Shown: positions 19,644 to 27,977 of the stretch, one piece after another | Layout of the letters: every line of letters starts with the position of its first letter | How positions within the stretch are numbered: the stretch's first letter is position 1 | From: CAWAQA01 sp963784065 | GTDB lineage: Bacteria > Acidobacteriota > Vicinamibacteria > Vicinamibacterales > UBA2999 | Direction: 5' to 3' | Length of the DNA stretch: 64,000 nucleotides | Assembly: GCA_963784065.1 (NCBI GenBank) | Contig: CAWAQA010000006.1 | Span: 124,001 to 188,000, forward strand | The notes under the pieces: model-generated | What the model saw: the letters and a program-made list of their open reading frames with translations, nothing else | Database searches by the model: none | What the model was told of the DNA's origin: nothing | Position numbers and translations under genes: made by a program

Positions 19644-19737
19644 GTCGGTTGATGGTCTTCGGTCTTCAGTCTACGGTCTTCGGTCTTCGCTCGGCCCGCA
19701 GTCCACCGTAGACCGGAGACCGCGAACCGGAGACCGA
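19644..19737. repeat. Periodic inverted repeat, GGTCTTC (7-base) unit
   Basis: The left arm repeats GGTCTTC with variants AGTCTAC and GCTCGGC; the right arm repeats GTAGACC, GGAGACC, GCGAACC and GGAGACC. It exactly fills the 99-base gap between yceD and rpmF, stopping at the yceD stop codon. Confidence 0.8.
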
Positions 19738-20259
19738 CTACGAATCGCCCTTCAGCTGCTTCAGCACGCTCAGCCGCGGGTCTTCCCATGCCGGCGCGCA
19801 GTCGCACTGACCGGCATTCAGGTTCGTGCCGCACTGCGAGCAGAGGCCCTTGCAGCCCTCCTCGCACAACGGCTTCATCGGCAGCGCCAGATAGAACTGC
19901 TCCCGCAACAGCTCGTTCAGGTCGATCTGATCCTCGCGGTAGTAGCTGGTTTCGAGATCCTCGTCTTCGACCTCGCGCTCGGGCTCGGTCGACATCTCCG
20001 AAGCCGGTAGATACCGGATATCGAACGGCGCGTCCACCATCAGCCGAAATGGCTCCAGGCACCGGCTGCACACCAGCTCGAGCTCGGTCTTCGTCGTGCC
20101 GACCAGCCGGAACCGGTCCTTGTCCTTGTGGATCTCGAACGCGAGGTCCACCGGCGCCACCACTCGATAGGCGTCGTCCTGCTCCCCGACGTCAGCGGGC
20201 TGGAATGTCCGCTGAAAGCTTTCGAGCGGCCGACGATACCGGGTGAGATCCAACAACAT
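19738..20259 (-). CDS. YceD/DUF177 family protein
   Basis: 173 residues. The family sits upstream of rpmF in most bacteria and is implicated in 23S rRNA and large-subunit metabolism; its biochemical role is unsettled. Visible features: LELVCSRCLEPFRL in the middle, an acidic patch around residue 105, and a Cys-rich C-terminal cluster CEEGCKGLCSQCGTNLNAGQ, which suggests a metal site. The start at 20259 (MLLDLTRY) was chosen because upstream codons fall inside the dgt gene end. A candidate -10 box lies 41 bases upstream. Confidence 0.88.
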   Translation of the reverse strand: MLLDLTRYRRPLESFQRTFQPADVGEQDDAYRVVAPVDLAFEIHKDKDRFRLVGTTKTELELVCSRCLEPFRLMVDAPFDIRYLPASEMSTEPEREVEDEDLETSYYREDQIDLNELLREQFYLALPMKPLCEEGCKGLCSQCGTNLNAGQCDCAPAWEDPRLSVLKQLKGDS

Positions 20260-20299
20260 GGCGGACTGGCACGAAAATCGCGCGAAGGCCAGACCGGCA

Positions 20300-20305
20300 A
20301 TTATA
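20300..20305 (-). promoter_or_regulatory. Candidate -10 box for the yceD-fabF operon, overlapping the dgt stop
   Basis: The minus strand reads CAGCTATAATTGCC; TATAAT contains the TAA stop of dgt. The expected start of transcription gives about a 35-base leader before yceD. No good -35 hexamer is visible 16-19 bases upstream, so this is tentative. Confidence 0.4.
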
Positions 20306-21359
20306 GCTGATCCCACGCCATCGGGCCGACCCAGGGCTTGGGAATGAAGAGCCGCTCGAAGAGGCTGACCGCGAACCGATCGGTCATGCCCGCAAGAAAG
20401 TCGCGGGCCGCGACGTCGAGTCCTTCGGATTCGATGACCCGCGGATCCAGGAACTCCCCGGGCCGCTCGCGGACCTTCTCCCACAGACCGCCGAGGATGC
20501 CCGTGGCCTTCTTGAACTCGGATGTCGCGCTGTCGTTCTCGTAGACGGCGTCGAAGAGGAAGGCCCGCATCGCCAGCGTGGCCCCGAGAACTTCCTCGCT
20601 CATGCGAATCTCGCTGAGGCCGCTCTCCTGCGTTTCGGTGACGACATCCTTGACCATGCGCGCGATGCGGGCGGACGAGGTGGGCCCGAGCACGCGAACG
20701 GGCTCGTGCGGAAGGTCCGGCTCGTTCAACACTCCGGCTCGAACCGCGTCGTCGATGTCGTGATTGACGTAGGCGATGAGATCCGCCACGCGCATGATCT
20801 GACCTTCGAGGGTGGCCGAACGCTGCGCGGGATCCAGGCCGACGGGCGAGCCCTTCTTCCCCTTCGAGTGGCGGCCGATGCCATCGCGCACTTCCCATGT
20901 CAGGTTGAGGCCTCGGCCGTCGTTCTCGAGCACGTCCATGATGCGCAGGCTCTGCTCGTAGTGGCGGAACCCGCCCGGCATCAACTGGTCGATGACGCGT
21001 TCGCCGGCGTGGCCGAACGGCGTGTGGCCGACGTCATGCCCGAGCGCGATCGACTCGGTGAGCTCCTCGTGAAGGCGAAGCACTTTGGCGATGGTCCGGG
21101 CAATCTGCGAGACCTCGAGCGTGTGCGTGAGGCGCGTGCGGTAGTGGTCGCCGGCGGGGGCGAAGAAGACCTGCGTCTTGTGCTTCAGGCGGCGAAACGC
21201 CTTGCTGTGAATGATGCGGTCCCGATCGTGCTGAAACGCCGGCCTCACATCGTCCTCGGGCTCGGGCGTGAGACGGCCGCGCGAGTCCGCGCTCTTGGCT
21301 GCCTGGGGCGCGAGCATCTCACGCTCCCGTTGCTCGAGCGCCTCACGGATGCTCGACAA
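20301..21359 (-). CDS. dGTPase-like HD-domain triphosphohydrolase
   Basis: 352 residues. Hydrolyses dNTPs, preferring dGTP in characterised members, to nucleoside and triphosphate. HD-domain metal ligands: H in YRTRLTHTLEVSQIA, HD in ALGHDVGHTPFGHAGE and D in YVNHDIDDAV. Length matches the shorter dgt class found with deoB-like genes. The start at 21359 overlaps the deoB 3' end by 17 bases, implying co-transcription. No frame breaks. Confidence 0.92.
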   Translation of the reverse strand: MSSIREALEQREREMLAPQAAKSADSRGRLTPEPEDDVRPAFQHDRDRIIHSKAFRRLKHKTQVFFAPAGDHYRTRLTHTLEVSQIARTIAKVLRLHEELTESIALGHDVGHTPFGHAGERVIDQLMPGGFRHYEQSLRIMDVLENDGRGLNLTWEVRDGIGRHSKGKKGSPVGLDPAQRSATLEGQIMRVADLIAYVNHDIDDAVRAGVLNEPDLPHEPVRVLGPTSSARIARMVKDVVTETQESGLSEIRMSEEVLGATLAMRAFLFDAVYENDSATSEFKKATGILGGLWEKVRERPGEFLDPRVIESEGLDVAARDFLAGMTDRFAVSLFERLFIPKPWVGPMAWDQL

Positions 21360-22599
21360 CGATCTCCTCCAGGAAACTGGTGCCGTGCGGCAGCGGGCCG
21401 ACGCCGAAGTTCGCCGCGAGCGTCTGGCCGAGATCGGCGAAGGTGCGCCGGGTGCCGACGTCGGTGCCGGCGGCCACGCGCGCGCCCGTCAGCAGCAGCG
21501 GGACATACTCGCGCGAGTGGTCGGTGCTCGGGGTGCTCGGATCGTTGCCGTGATCGGCGCTGACGACGAGCAGATCCGTTTCACGCAGGGCCGGGAGCAC
21601 GTGGGCGAGGCGAGCATCGAAACGCTCGAGGTTCGCCGCGTAACCTGCGACATCGTTGCGGTGGCCGTACAGCACGTCGAAGTCCACGATGTTGGCAAAC
21701 ACCAGGCCTTCAGGTGTATCGCGCATCGCCTCTTCGATGCGGTCCATCCCTTCGGCGTCACTCGACGTGTGGAGCGCGCGGCCCGTGCCGCGGCCGGCGA
21801 ACAGGTCGTGGACCTTGCCGATCGACACGATCGGCGTCTGATCCCGCGTCAGCACGTCGAGCAGGGTGTCGCTGGTCGGATCGAGCGCATAGTCGTGGCG
21901 GTTGGACGTCCGCTTGAACGATCCCGGTGCGCCGACGAACGGGCGCGCGATGACGCGGCCGACGCCCATTCCCCGCCCGACCATGTCGAACGCGATCTCG
22001 CAGATGCGATACAGCTCCTCGATCGGAACGACGTCCTCGTGCGCGGCAATCTGGAAAACGCTGTCAGCCGACGTGTACACGATGGGCTTGCCGGTGCGCA
22101 CGTGCTCGGGACCGAGGCGCTCGATGATCTCCGTACCGGAGGCGACGACGTTGCCGAGCGTGCCGCGGCCGATGCGCCGCTCGAACTCCTGGATCAACGC
22201 CGGGGGAAAGCCGTCCGGGAACGTCGGAAACGGGCGATCGAGGACGATGCCCATCATTTCCCAGTGCCCTGTGACCGAATCTTTCCCCGGCGACGCCTCA
22301 GCCATACGCCCATAGGCGCCGCGGATGTGAAATCCGGTACGGTCCGCCCCAGAGGCCGGCAGACCCGGATTCTGGAAGGACAGCGTCGAAGAACCAGACC
22401 CCACGTCCTGGGAGACACCCAGGTCTACCAGTTCGCCCAGGCCCAGCGAGCGCAGCGTCGGTATCTGCAGCGGCACTTGCTTCGCGATGTTACCGAGGGT
22501 GTTGCTCCCTTCGTCTCCATACGCCGCGGCGTCCGGCAACTCTCCGATGCCGACGCTGTCGAGGACGATGAGGATGACGCGGGAGAAGGGACGCTTCAA
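21343..22599 (-). CDS. deoB: Phosphopentomutase
   Basis: 418 residues. Interconverts ribose-1-P/ribose-5-P and the deoxy forms in nucleoside salvage. Alkaline-phosphatase-superfamily metal site: VILIVLDSVGIGELPDA at the N-terminus and SADHGNDPSTPSTDHSRE near residue 350. Sits one base from hfq. Pairing with the dGTPase links deoxynucleotide breakdown to pentose recycling. Confidence 0.94.
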   Translation of the reverse strand: MKRPFSRVILIVLDSVGIGELPDAAAYGDEGSNTLGNIAKQVPLQIPTLRSLGLGELVDLGVSQDVGSGSSTLSFQNPGLPASGADRTGFHIRGAYGRMAEASPGKDSVTGHWEMMGIVLDRPFPTFPDGFPPALIQEFERRIGRGTLGNVVASGTEIIERLGPEHVRTGKPIVYTSADSVFQIAAHEDVVPIEELYRICEIAFDMVGRGMGVGRVIARPFVGAPGSFKRTSNRHDYALDPTSDTLLDVLTRDQTPIVSIGKVHDLFAGRGTGRALHTSSDAEGMDRIEEAMRDTPEGLVFANIVDFDVLYGHRNDVAGYAANLERFDARLAHVLPALRETDLLVVSADHGNDPSTPSTDHSREYVPLLLTGARVAAGTDVGTRRTFADLGQTLAANFGVGPLPHGTSFLEEIVVEHP

Positions 22600-22866
22600 T
22601 CAGGGGTGGTGCGAGGCGAAGTAATTGGGGACCGATCGCTCGGTGGCGATCGTGGCGATGGCGTGCTTGAACACCATCTGGTCCGCCCCGTTCACTTCCA
22701 CGATCACGGCGAAGCGATCGAAGTTCTTGATGCGGGCGTCGAAGGAACGGCCGTCGAGCAGGTGGAAGGTCACCGGCAGGCGTTCGCGCCGGGCGTAGTT
22801 CAGGAACACGTCCTGGATGTTCGGCGGCGCGGTTGACGCCGATCGGGTTTCAGTTGCCTGGGCCAT
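22600..22866 (-). CDS. hfq: RNA chaperone Hfq
   Basis: 88 residues. Sm1 motif region QDVFLNYARRERLPVTFHLLDG and Sm2 motif VFKHAIATI (usually YKHAIST) are clear; a short disordered N-terminus and little C-terminal tail. It overlaps the end of miaA, the classic miaA-hfq order. It mediates sRNA-mRNA pairing in the cytoplasm. Confidence 0.95.
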   Translation of the reverse strand: MAQATETRSASTAPPNIQDVFLNYARRERLPVTFHLLDGRSFDARIKNFDRFAVIVEVNGADQMVFKHAIATIATERSVPNYFASHHP

Positions 22867-23835
22867 CAGCTGGCGTCTCCTCGCGGTCGCACGCCGCGCG
22901 CGGCGAGTGCGTCGCCGACGCAGTGCAGCGTCTCGTCGCGTTCGCCTGGACCGTCAAACCAGATTAGATTAGGCTCTTTGCGAAACCAGATCAACTGCCG
23001 ACGCGCGTAGCGACGGTTCTCCTGCACGATGAGGGCGCGCGTCTCGGCCTCGCCGCGCACGCCCCCGAGCATCTCCATCACCTGCCGATACACGAGGCCG
23101 CCGAACGGTCGCGCGTGTGCGGGCACGCCGCGTGCCAGCAGCGTTCGCACCTCATCGACGATGCCGCGCGCGAACTGCTGATCCACGCGCCGCGCCACGC
23201 GCTCGGCCGTGAGCGCCGCCGGCAATTGCAGTGCGATGGAGACAACATTGACGTCAGCAATGAGCGAGCGAGTGTCGCTCGAAGTGCTCGGTGAGCGACC
23301 GCCCCGTCGAGAAGTAAACCTCGAGGGCGCGCACCAGCCGTTTCCGGTCGCGCGGCATGATGCGCGCGGCCGAGGCGGCATCGACGCGCTGCAGCATCCG
23401 GTGCAGGCGCTCGACACCGCGCGTGGCGGCGATGCGGTCGAGCCGGGTGCGGAGACCCTCGTCTGCGCCCGGGCCCGGGAACAGCCCGCGTGTCAGCGCG
23501 CGGTAATAAAAGCCCGACCCGCCCACGAGAATGGGAACTTTGCCGCGGGCATGAATGTCGCGAATCGCCGCCGCCGCGTCGCGGGCGAACTGCGCGGCGG
23601 TGTACACCTCGGTGGGATCGGCGATGTCGATGAGATGGTGCCGGATGCCGCGCTGGTCCTCGACCGCCACCTTGTCGGTGCCGATGTCGAAGCCACGGTA
23701 GACCGCCGTCGAGTCGCAGTTGATGATCTCGCCGTCATAGCGCCCGGCGAGCGCGAGGCCAAGGGCGCTTTTTCCGGACGCCGTCGGGCCGAGCACCGCG
23801 AACGCGAGGGGACGCACACGCTGATCTAAGCACAT
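22866..23835 (-). CDS. miaA: tRNA dimethylallyltransferase (frame broken near 23282)
   Basis: About 322 residues. Adds dimethylallyl to A37 of tRNAs that read UNN codons. P-loop GPTASGKSALGLALA, then INCDSTAVYRGFDIGTDKV, ILVGGSGFYYRALTRGLFPG and, after the break, ENRRYARRQLIWFRKEPN. One extra base around 23275-23290 separates GRSLTEHFERH from TRSLIADVNVV. The start is uncertain: 23835 (MCLDQRV, AAAGG very close) or 23856 (MGTTQKAM); the latter would begin immediately after the palindrome at 23859-23878. Confidence 0.92.
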
Positions 23836-23858
23836 TGCCTTTTGCGTCGTTCCCATTC

Positions 23859-23878
23859 GGGCCGGCTTCAGCCGGCCC
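23859..23878. repeat. REP-like palindrome, GGGCCGGCT-TC-AGCCGGCCC form
   Basis: A perfect 9-bp stem with a 2-base loop directly upstream of miaA. The same arm with a 3-base loop occurs at 44877-44897. Confidence 0.65.
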
Positions 23879-23885
23879 AAGCGCG

Positions 23886-23966
23886 TCAGAGCACCCGGAT
23901 GAGAACGTAGACGACGAGTGCGCCGAGCAGGATGAGCATCCCCAGCTGCTGCGTCCGCGTCGGCAT
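23886..23966 (-). CDS. Putative 26-residue single-helix membrane peptide
   Basis: Reads MPTRTQQLGMLILLGALVVY, then VLIRVL and TGA. It has a short polar N-terminus, then one uninterrupted hydrophobic helix of about 18 residues. It sits between two REP-like palindromes in the tonB-miaA gap with about 19 bases to spare on either side. No convincing Shine-Dalgarno. The clean membrane-peptide composition in an otherwise empty gap argues for a real gene; shortness argues against. Function unknown. Confidence 0.4.
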   Translation of the reverse strand: MPTRTQQLGMLILLGALVVYVLIRVL

Positions 23967-23984
23967 GGATGTGGTGTCCCGTGG

Positions 23985-24004
23985 CTTCCGGCTTCAGCCG
24001 GAAG
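23985..24004. repeat. REP-like palindrome, CTTCCGGCT-TC-AGCCGGAAG form
   Basis: A perfect 9-bp stem with a 2-base loop, nine bases past the stop of the TonB-like gene on the minus strand. A close relative is at 51872-51891. Confidence 0.65.
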
Positions 24005-24012
24005 GAGACGGA

Positions 24013-24954
24013 TCAGCCGGGCGGCTGTTCGTTGTAATAGAAAGTGACCGTGAAGAAGGCCTGCTCCGAGGGGTATTCCGGAGGCAGCGGATCGACAGGG
24101 CTGGCGCCGAGGATGGCGTTGTAGGCGGCGATGGTGAACGACTCGACGTTCGACGGCTTGACGATCGCGACGTCGGTGATCGTCCCGTCCCGGTGGATGT
24201 TGAACTGGATCACCACGTGGCCGCGCATCGTGTACGCAGCCATCGGAATGAACCACGCCCGGCGCACGCGCCCGATGAACCGGCGCAGCCACGGGCCGAA
24301 CTCCACACCCTTGGTATCGAACTGGATGCTCGCGCCCGGCGTGTCCTGGCCGCCCTGCGGGTTGTTGAAGGTCTCGTTCTGCACGTAGCGCTGCAAATTG
24401 CGCAACGCGTCACCCAGCGCGCCCGGCGCCGGACGCGATGGTTCGGGTGAGCGGCGAATGCCGGTGTCCGCGGGCGGCAGCACGCGCGCGAGCTGTTGCT
24501 CCGGCTCGGGACGCGGGGGGTCGGTGTTGGGCGGGATCTCCGTGTCCGGACCCTGCCGCCGCTCGTCTTCGGCCGATTCGGCCTGCTCGGCCGAGTTCCC
24601 GAGATTGAGCGGCAGCGGATTCGCGGGCTCCGGAGCCCGCTGCGGCGCCTGCGCCTGGCGATTGAGATCTGAAAGCTGCGCGCGATCGGGCGCTTTCAGC
24701 GCCTCCATGTCGACGCGCGGCTGGACGAAGACGAACCTCGGAGTCTCCTGCGCCTGCTGCCGGCGCAGCTCTTCCTGGCGCGCGGCGAGCTCCTCGGGGC
24801 TGAGTTCGAAGAGGGCCAGCTGGGGCAGGAAGATCAGCGCCGCCGCCATCAGCGAATGGACGACAACGGACACCATGAAGCCGTCGCGCCGCGTGATGGC
24901 GCTGCCGACGACGTTCTCGTCCTGATAACGGTCCTCGAAGTCGAAGTGAATCAA
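24013..24954 (-). CDS. TonB-family energy transducer-like protein
   Basis: 313 residues. One N-terminal transmembrane segment (FMVSVVVHSLMAAALIFLPQ), a long Pro/Gln/Glu-rich periplasmic linker (residues about 55-190) and a C-terminal TonB-like domain with RRAWFIPMAAYTMRGHVVIQ and VKPSNVESFTIAAYNAI. This is the layout of TonB, which couples the proton gradient to receptors like the one at 3918-6945; partners ExbB/ExbD are not in the window. The first codon is TTG at 24954 and a TATAAT lies only 10 bases upstream, so the mRNA may be nearly leaderless. Confidence 0.82.
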   Translation of the reverse strand: MIHFDFEDRYQDENVVGSAITRRDGFMVSVVVHSLMAAALIFLPQLALFELSPEELAARQEELRRQQAQETPRFVFVQPRVDMEALKAPDRAQLSDLNRQAQAPQRAPEPANPLPLNLGNSAEQAESAEDERRQGPDTEIPPNTDPPRPEPEQQLARVLPPADTGIRRSPEPSRPAPGALGDALRNLQRYVQNETFNNPQGGQDTPGASIQFDTKGVEFGPWLRRFIGRVRRAWFIPMAAYTMRGHVVIQFNIHRDGTITDVAIVKPSNVESFTIAAYNAILGASPVDPLPPEYPSEQAFFTVTFYYNEQPPG

Positions 24955-24963
24955 GAGTTTACA

Positions 24964-24969
24964 ATTATA
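24964..24969 (-). promoter_or_regulatory. Candidate -10 box for the tonB-like gene, overlapping the menG stop
   Basis: The minus strand reads AAGCTATAATTG, the same context as at 20300. TAA of menG is inside the hexamer. Expected initiation is within a few bases of the TTG start codon. No clear -35. Confidence 0.4.
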
Positions 24970-25716
24970 GCTTCCGTGCAGTGTAGAGATAGACGATCCC
25001 GAAGGTCAACGGGACGGCCTCAACCTCGGAGAAACCTGCCTGCCGCAGGATTTGCATGAATTCCTGCGGCGGCGGAAACGCGCCAACCGACGCCGGAAGA
25101 TACGAATACGCCCCGCCGTGGCCCGACACCATCCGTCCCACCAGCGGCAGCAGGTGCTTGAAATACCACAAGTAGAGCGTGCTCACGCCGGGCAGCCGCG
25201 GCACACCGAACTCCAGGATGGCCAGGCGTCCACCCCGTCGCAGCGCCCGCGCCATCTCGGCACACGCCACCTCCGGACGCTGCACGTTGCGGATCCCGAA
25301 TGCCACGGTCGCGGCGTCGGCCGACCCGTCGGGCACCGGCAACCGCATCGCATCACCCCGCACGAGGACGATGCGGCTCGCCTCACCCGCGGCGCGGACC
25401 TTCTCAAGTCCCAGCGACAGCATCCGCCGGCGAAGTCTACGCCGATGACGCGGGCGGCGCCGCTGGTGGTCGACGGACCGGAAGATCCGCCTCTGCCCGG
25501 TCCGCCTCTCCGCGCTTCGAGCGCCACGTCCGCCGTGCCGGTACACACATCCAGCAGCGTCTCCCGCCCGGTCAGCTGCAGCGACCTGATCGTCCGCGCC
25601 CGCCAGCGCCTGTCGATGCCGAGACTGAGGACATGATTGAGGAGATCGTAGCGCGGCGCGATCGCGTCGAACATCCCGGCGATGCGGTCCGGCGCCTTGT
25701 CCGGCGGGGTGCTCAT
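24965..25716 (-). CDS. menG: Demethylmenaquinone methyltransferase (UbiE/MenG), frame broken near 25430
   Basis: About 250 residues. Final C-methylation of menaquinone. N-terminus AGMFDAIAPRYDLLNHVLSLG, SAM site TLLDVCTGTADVALEA, then GDAMRLPVPDGSADAATVAFGIRN and LAILEFGVPR: standard UbiE/MenG motifs. One base is missing between VIGVDFAG and RMLSLGLEKV (about 25425-25432). A low-complexity insert GPGRGGSSGPSTTSG follows the SAM motif and is unusual. The start overlaps the prenyltransferase stop by four bases (ATGA). Confidence 0.9.
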
Positions 25717-26567
25717 CCGAGATAGACGGAGAGCGCGGTCGCCGCAAAGTACACGATGCCCACGTAGCCGTTCAAATCAAACGCTCTCTTCACCTGCGAG
25801 AGATCGTCGTCGCTGACGAGCGATTGCTCGTAGGCGAGGAGGATCGCGACGATCGCGACGCCCACCAGGTAGAGCGCCGGCAGATCGGCCGCGCGCCAGA
25901 GGGCGGCCATCGCGATGACGGCGCCGGCGTGCATCAGGCGGGACAGGACAATCGAGGTCCGCACGCCGAAGCGCGTGGGGATCGAGCGCAGTCCGTAGCC
26001 GCGGTCGAACTCCACGTCCTGGCAGGCGTAGAGGATGTCGAACCCGCCGACCCAGAGGCCGATCGCCAGGCCGAGCAGCCATGGCTCGATGGCCGCGATC
26101 CCGCCGCCCGCCGCGATCCAGCCGCCGACCGGAGCAATCGCCATCGCCAGCCCGAGGAACAGCTGCGTATAGGCCGTATAGCGTTTCGCCAGCGAGTACC
26201 AGAAGACCACGGCCAGCGCGATCGGCGACAGCGCCAGGCAGAGAGGACTCAAGCGCGAGGCGGCGAACACGAACACGAGGGACGCGCCGATGACGAACAC
26301 GGCGGCCTCGACGCGCGTCATGAGGCCGCGCGGCAGCTCGCGCATCGCCGTCCGTGGATTGAGCGCATCGTGGCGCGCGTCAACCAGCCGGTTGAACCCC
26401 ATCGCCGCGCTGCGCGCGCTCACCATGGAGACGACGATCCAGACGACCTGCGACCACGAAAACGGATGCTCGCGCCACGCCAGCAGCGCACCCGTCAACG
26501 CGAACGGCAGCGCAAACACCGAGTGGCTGAATCGGACGAACGACAGGTAGGTGGCGAGCTTAGACAT
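25713..26567 (-). CDS. UbiA-family prenyltransferase, likely MqnP-type for futalosine-route menaquinone
   Basis: 284 residues, about eight transmembrane helices. Two Asp-rich prenyl-diphosphate sites are visible: NRLVDARHDALNPRTAMREL and DVEFDRGYGLRSIPTRFG. Annotated relatives are often called 4-hydroxybenzoate polyprenyltransferase. Because it lies between the mqn genes and menG, its substrate is more likely 1,4-dihydroxy-6-naphthoate, as proposed for MqnP; this is inference from context. Confidence 0.85.
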   Translation of the reverse strand: MSKLATYLSFVRFSHSVFALPFALTGALLAWREHPFSWSQVVWIVVSMVSARSAAMGFNRLVDARHDALNPRTAMRELPRGLMTRVEAAVFVIGASLVFVFAASRLSPLCLALSPIALAVVFWYSLAKRYTAYTQLFLGLAMAIAPVGGWIAAGGGIAAIEPWLLGLAIGLWVGGFDILYACQDVEFDRGYGLRSIPTRFGVRTSIVLSRLMHAGAVIAMAALWRAADLPALYLVGVAIVAILLAYEQSLVSDDDLSQVKRAFDLNGYVGIVYFAATALSVYLG

Positions 26568-26576
26568 GGCTCAGAT

Positions 26577-26782
26577 CAACTTCCAACTCCCAATCTGATT
26601 CTGGAGCCAACTTCCAACTCCCAATCTGATTCTTGAACCAACTCCCAATCTTCAGTGCAACGCTTGACCCAGACTCCCGACTGTCCCGGCTGTCCCGGCC
26701 TTGCTCGTTGGGCGTGGGCGCAGGCAATTCCTTGCGGGTGTCATGGGGATTGCCGGTTGGGAGTTGAGAGTCGAGTCGAGCC
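26577..26782. repeat. Periodic repeat, CAACTCC (7-base) unit with a 31-bp tandem duplication
   Basis: A 31-base block starting CAACTTCCAACTCCCAATC occurs at 26577-26607 and again at 26608-26638, followed by a partial third copy. The inverse unit TTGGGAGTTG appears at 26757-26766, inside the 3' end of the next gene. Confidence 0.75.
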
Positions 26783-27977
26783 AGGTGATGGCGGCGGGAT
26801 CGACTCCGCCGACGAGATATTCTTCCACATCGCTCACGCCGGCCGGCACGCGCACCGCGATGAGCGCCGCGCGCTTTCCGGATTCGATCGATCCGAAGTC
26901 CTTGCCGAAGCCGAGCGCCTGCGCGCCGCAGAGCGTCGCGCTCTCGAGCAGGTGCGACGCGGGCACGCGCGGCGCAATCCGCCGCGCCTCGGCGAGCTCG
27001 CTGAACAGGTTCAGGTCGTCAACGCTCGCCAGGCTGTCGGTGCCGAATGCCACCGAGACGCCCATCGCGTAGAACGCCTCGAGCGGAGGCGAACCGACGC
27101 CGACGTGGCGATTGCTCCGCGGGCACGACACGATCGTCGTGCCGAGCGACCGGAGCCGCGCCAGGTCGTCGCCCGTGAACTGCACGCCGTGCACGGCCAG
27201 CACCCGGCTGTCGAGGAATCCCAGGTCGGCGAGGTATTCGACGGGCGAGCCGCCCGGCGGTTCCCACGCCTCGTTCCAGGTGCCAATCTCGTCGAGGAGA
27301 TCGCGCCACGGCCCGGCGCCGCGGCGCACGAACTCGAGCTCCTCCGCCGACTCGCCGAGATGAACGGTGGACACGTGGTCGGAATCGCCGTCGATGTCCG
27401 CGCGGATGGCTTGAAACAGCTCCGGCGACACGGAGTAGGGTGCGTGCGGCGCCAGCGCGATGCGCACGTCAGGATCCCCGCCGCGGTACTCCGCCATCTG
27501 CGTCCGCGCCTGCCACACGCGGCCCATGCCGTCGGTGTCGTTGAACCCGATCAGCTCGTAGAAGACCTGCGCCGCCATGGCGGCTTCGCGCAGCAGCGGT
27601 ACGGTCACGAGCGTATTGCTGATGTCGCCGATCAGGCACGTGCCAGCCGCCCGCGCCTCGACGATCGCCTGGCGCGCGGAGTCGAGGATGCGCGGATCCG
27701 AGGGATTCGGGTATTCGCGCCGCGCCGCCATCAGCGGGCGGATCCAATCGAGAAATTGCGCAGCCGGCGGCACGATGCCGCGCAGGTACGAGAGCTCGAG
27801 ATGCGTGTGGGCATTGACGAGCGCGGGGAGGATGACTGCCCTCCCGAGGTCGATCGCGTCCGGCGCCGGGCCCTGCCCGGTGGCCACGATGCGGCCGTTG
27901 TCGAGCGAGACCCACCCGTCTCGAACCGGATCGTCCGAGATGGGGAGGATCCACTGCGCGCTGTACTTACTGGACAA
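26652..27977 (-). CDS. Amidohydrolase, probable aminofutalosine deaminase (MqnX-type)
   Basis: 441 residues. Metal-dependent amidohydrolase: HTHLELSYLRG near residue 58, APHAPYSVSPE, STVHLGESAEE, LAVHGVQFTG and FGTDSLASVDDLN supply the expected His, Glu and Asp ligands. In MqnX organisms this enzyme deaminates 6-amino-6-deoxyfutalosine to futalosine; position between mqnC and a UbiA-type gene supports that over generic nucleoside deaminase roles. The last 30 or so residues (after ITWLDSTLNSQ) are encoded by the periodic repeat and look non-native. The start overlaps the mqnC stop by 11 bases. Confidence 0.82.
   Translation of the reverse strand: MSSKYSAQWILPISDDPVRDGWVSLDNGRIVATGQGPAPDAIDLGRAVILPALVNAHTHLELSYLRGIVPPAAQFLDWIRPLMAARREYPNPSDPRILDSARQAIVEARAAGTCLIGDISNTLVTVPLLREAAMAAQVFYELIGFNDTDGMGRVWQARTQMAEYRGGDPDVRIALAPHAPYSVSPELFQAIRADIDGDSDHVSTVHLGESAEELEFVRRGAGPWRDLLDEIGTWNEAWEPPGGSPVEYLADLGFLDSRVLAVHGVQFTGDDLARLRSLGTTIVSCPRSNRHVGVGSPPLEAFYAMGVSVAFGTDSLASVDDLNLFSELAEARRIAPRVPASHLLESATLCGAQALGFGKDFGSIESGKRAALIAVRVPAGVSDVEEYLVGGVDPAAITWLDSTLNSQPAIPMTPARNCLRPRPTSKAGTAGTVGSLGQALH

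Noticed and set aside
26577..26652. CRISPR array
   Set aside because: Two tandem 31-base copies with no unique spacers between them and no cas genes; it fits the periodic repeat family.
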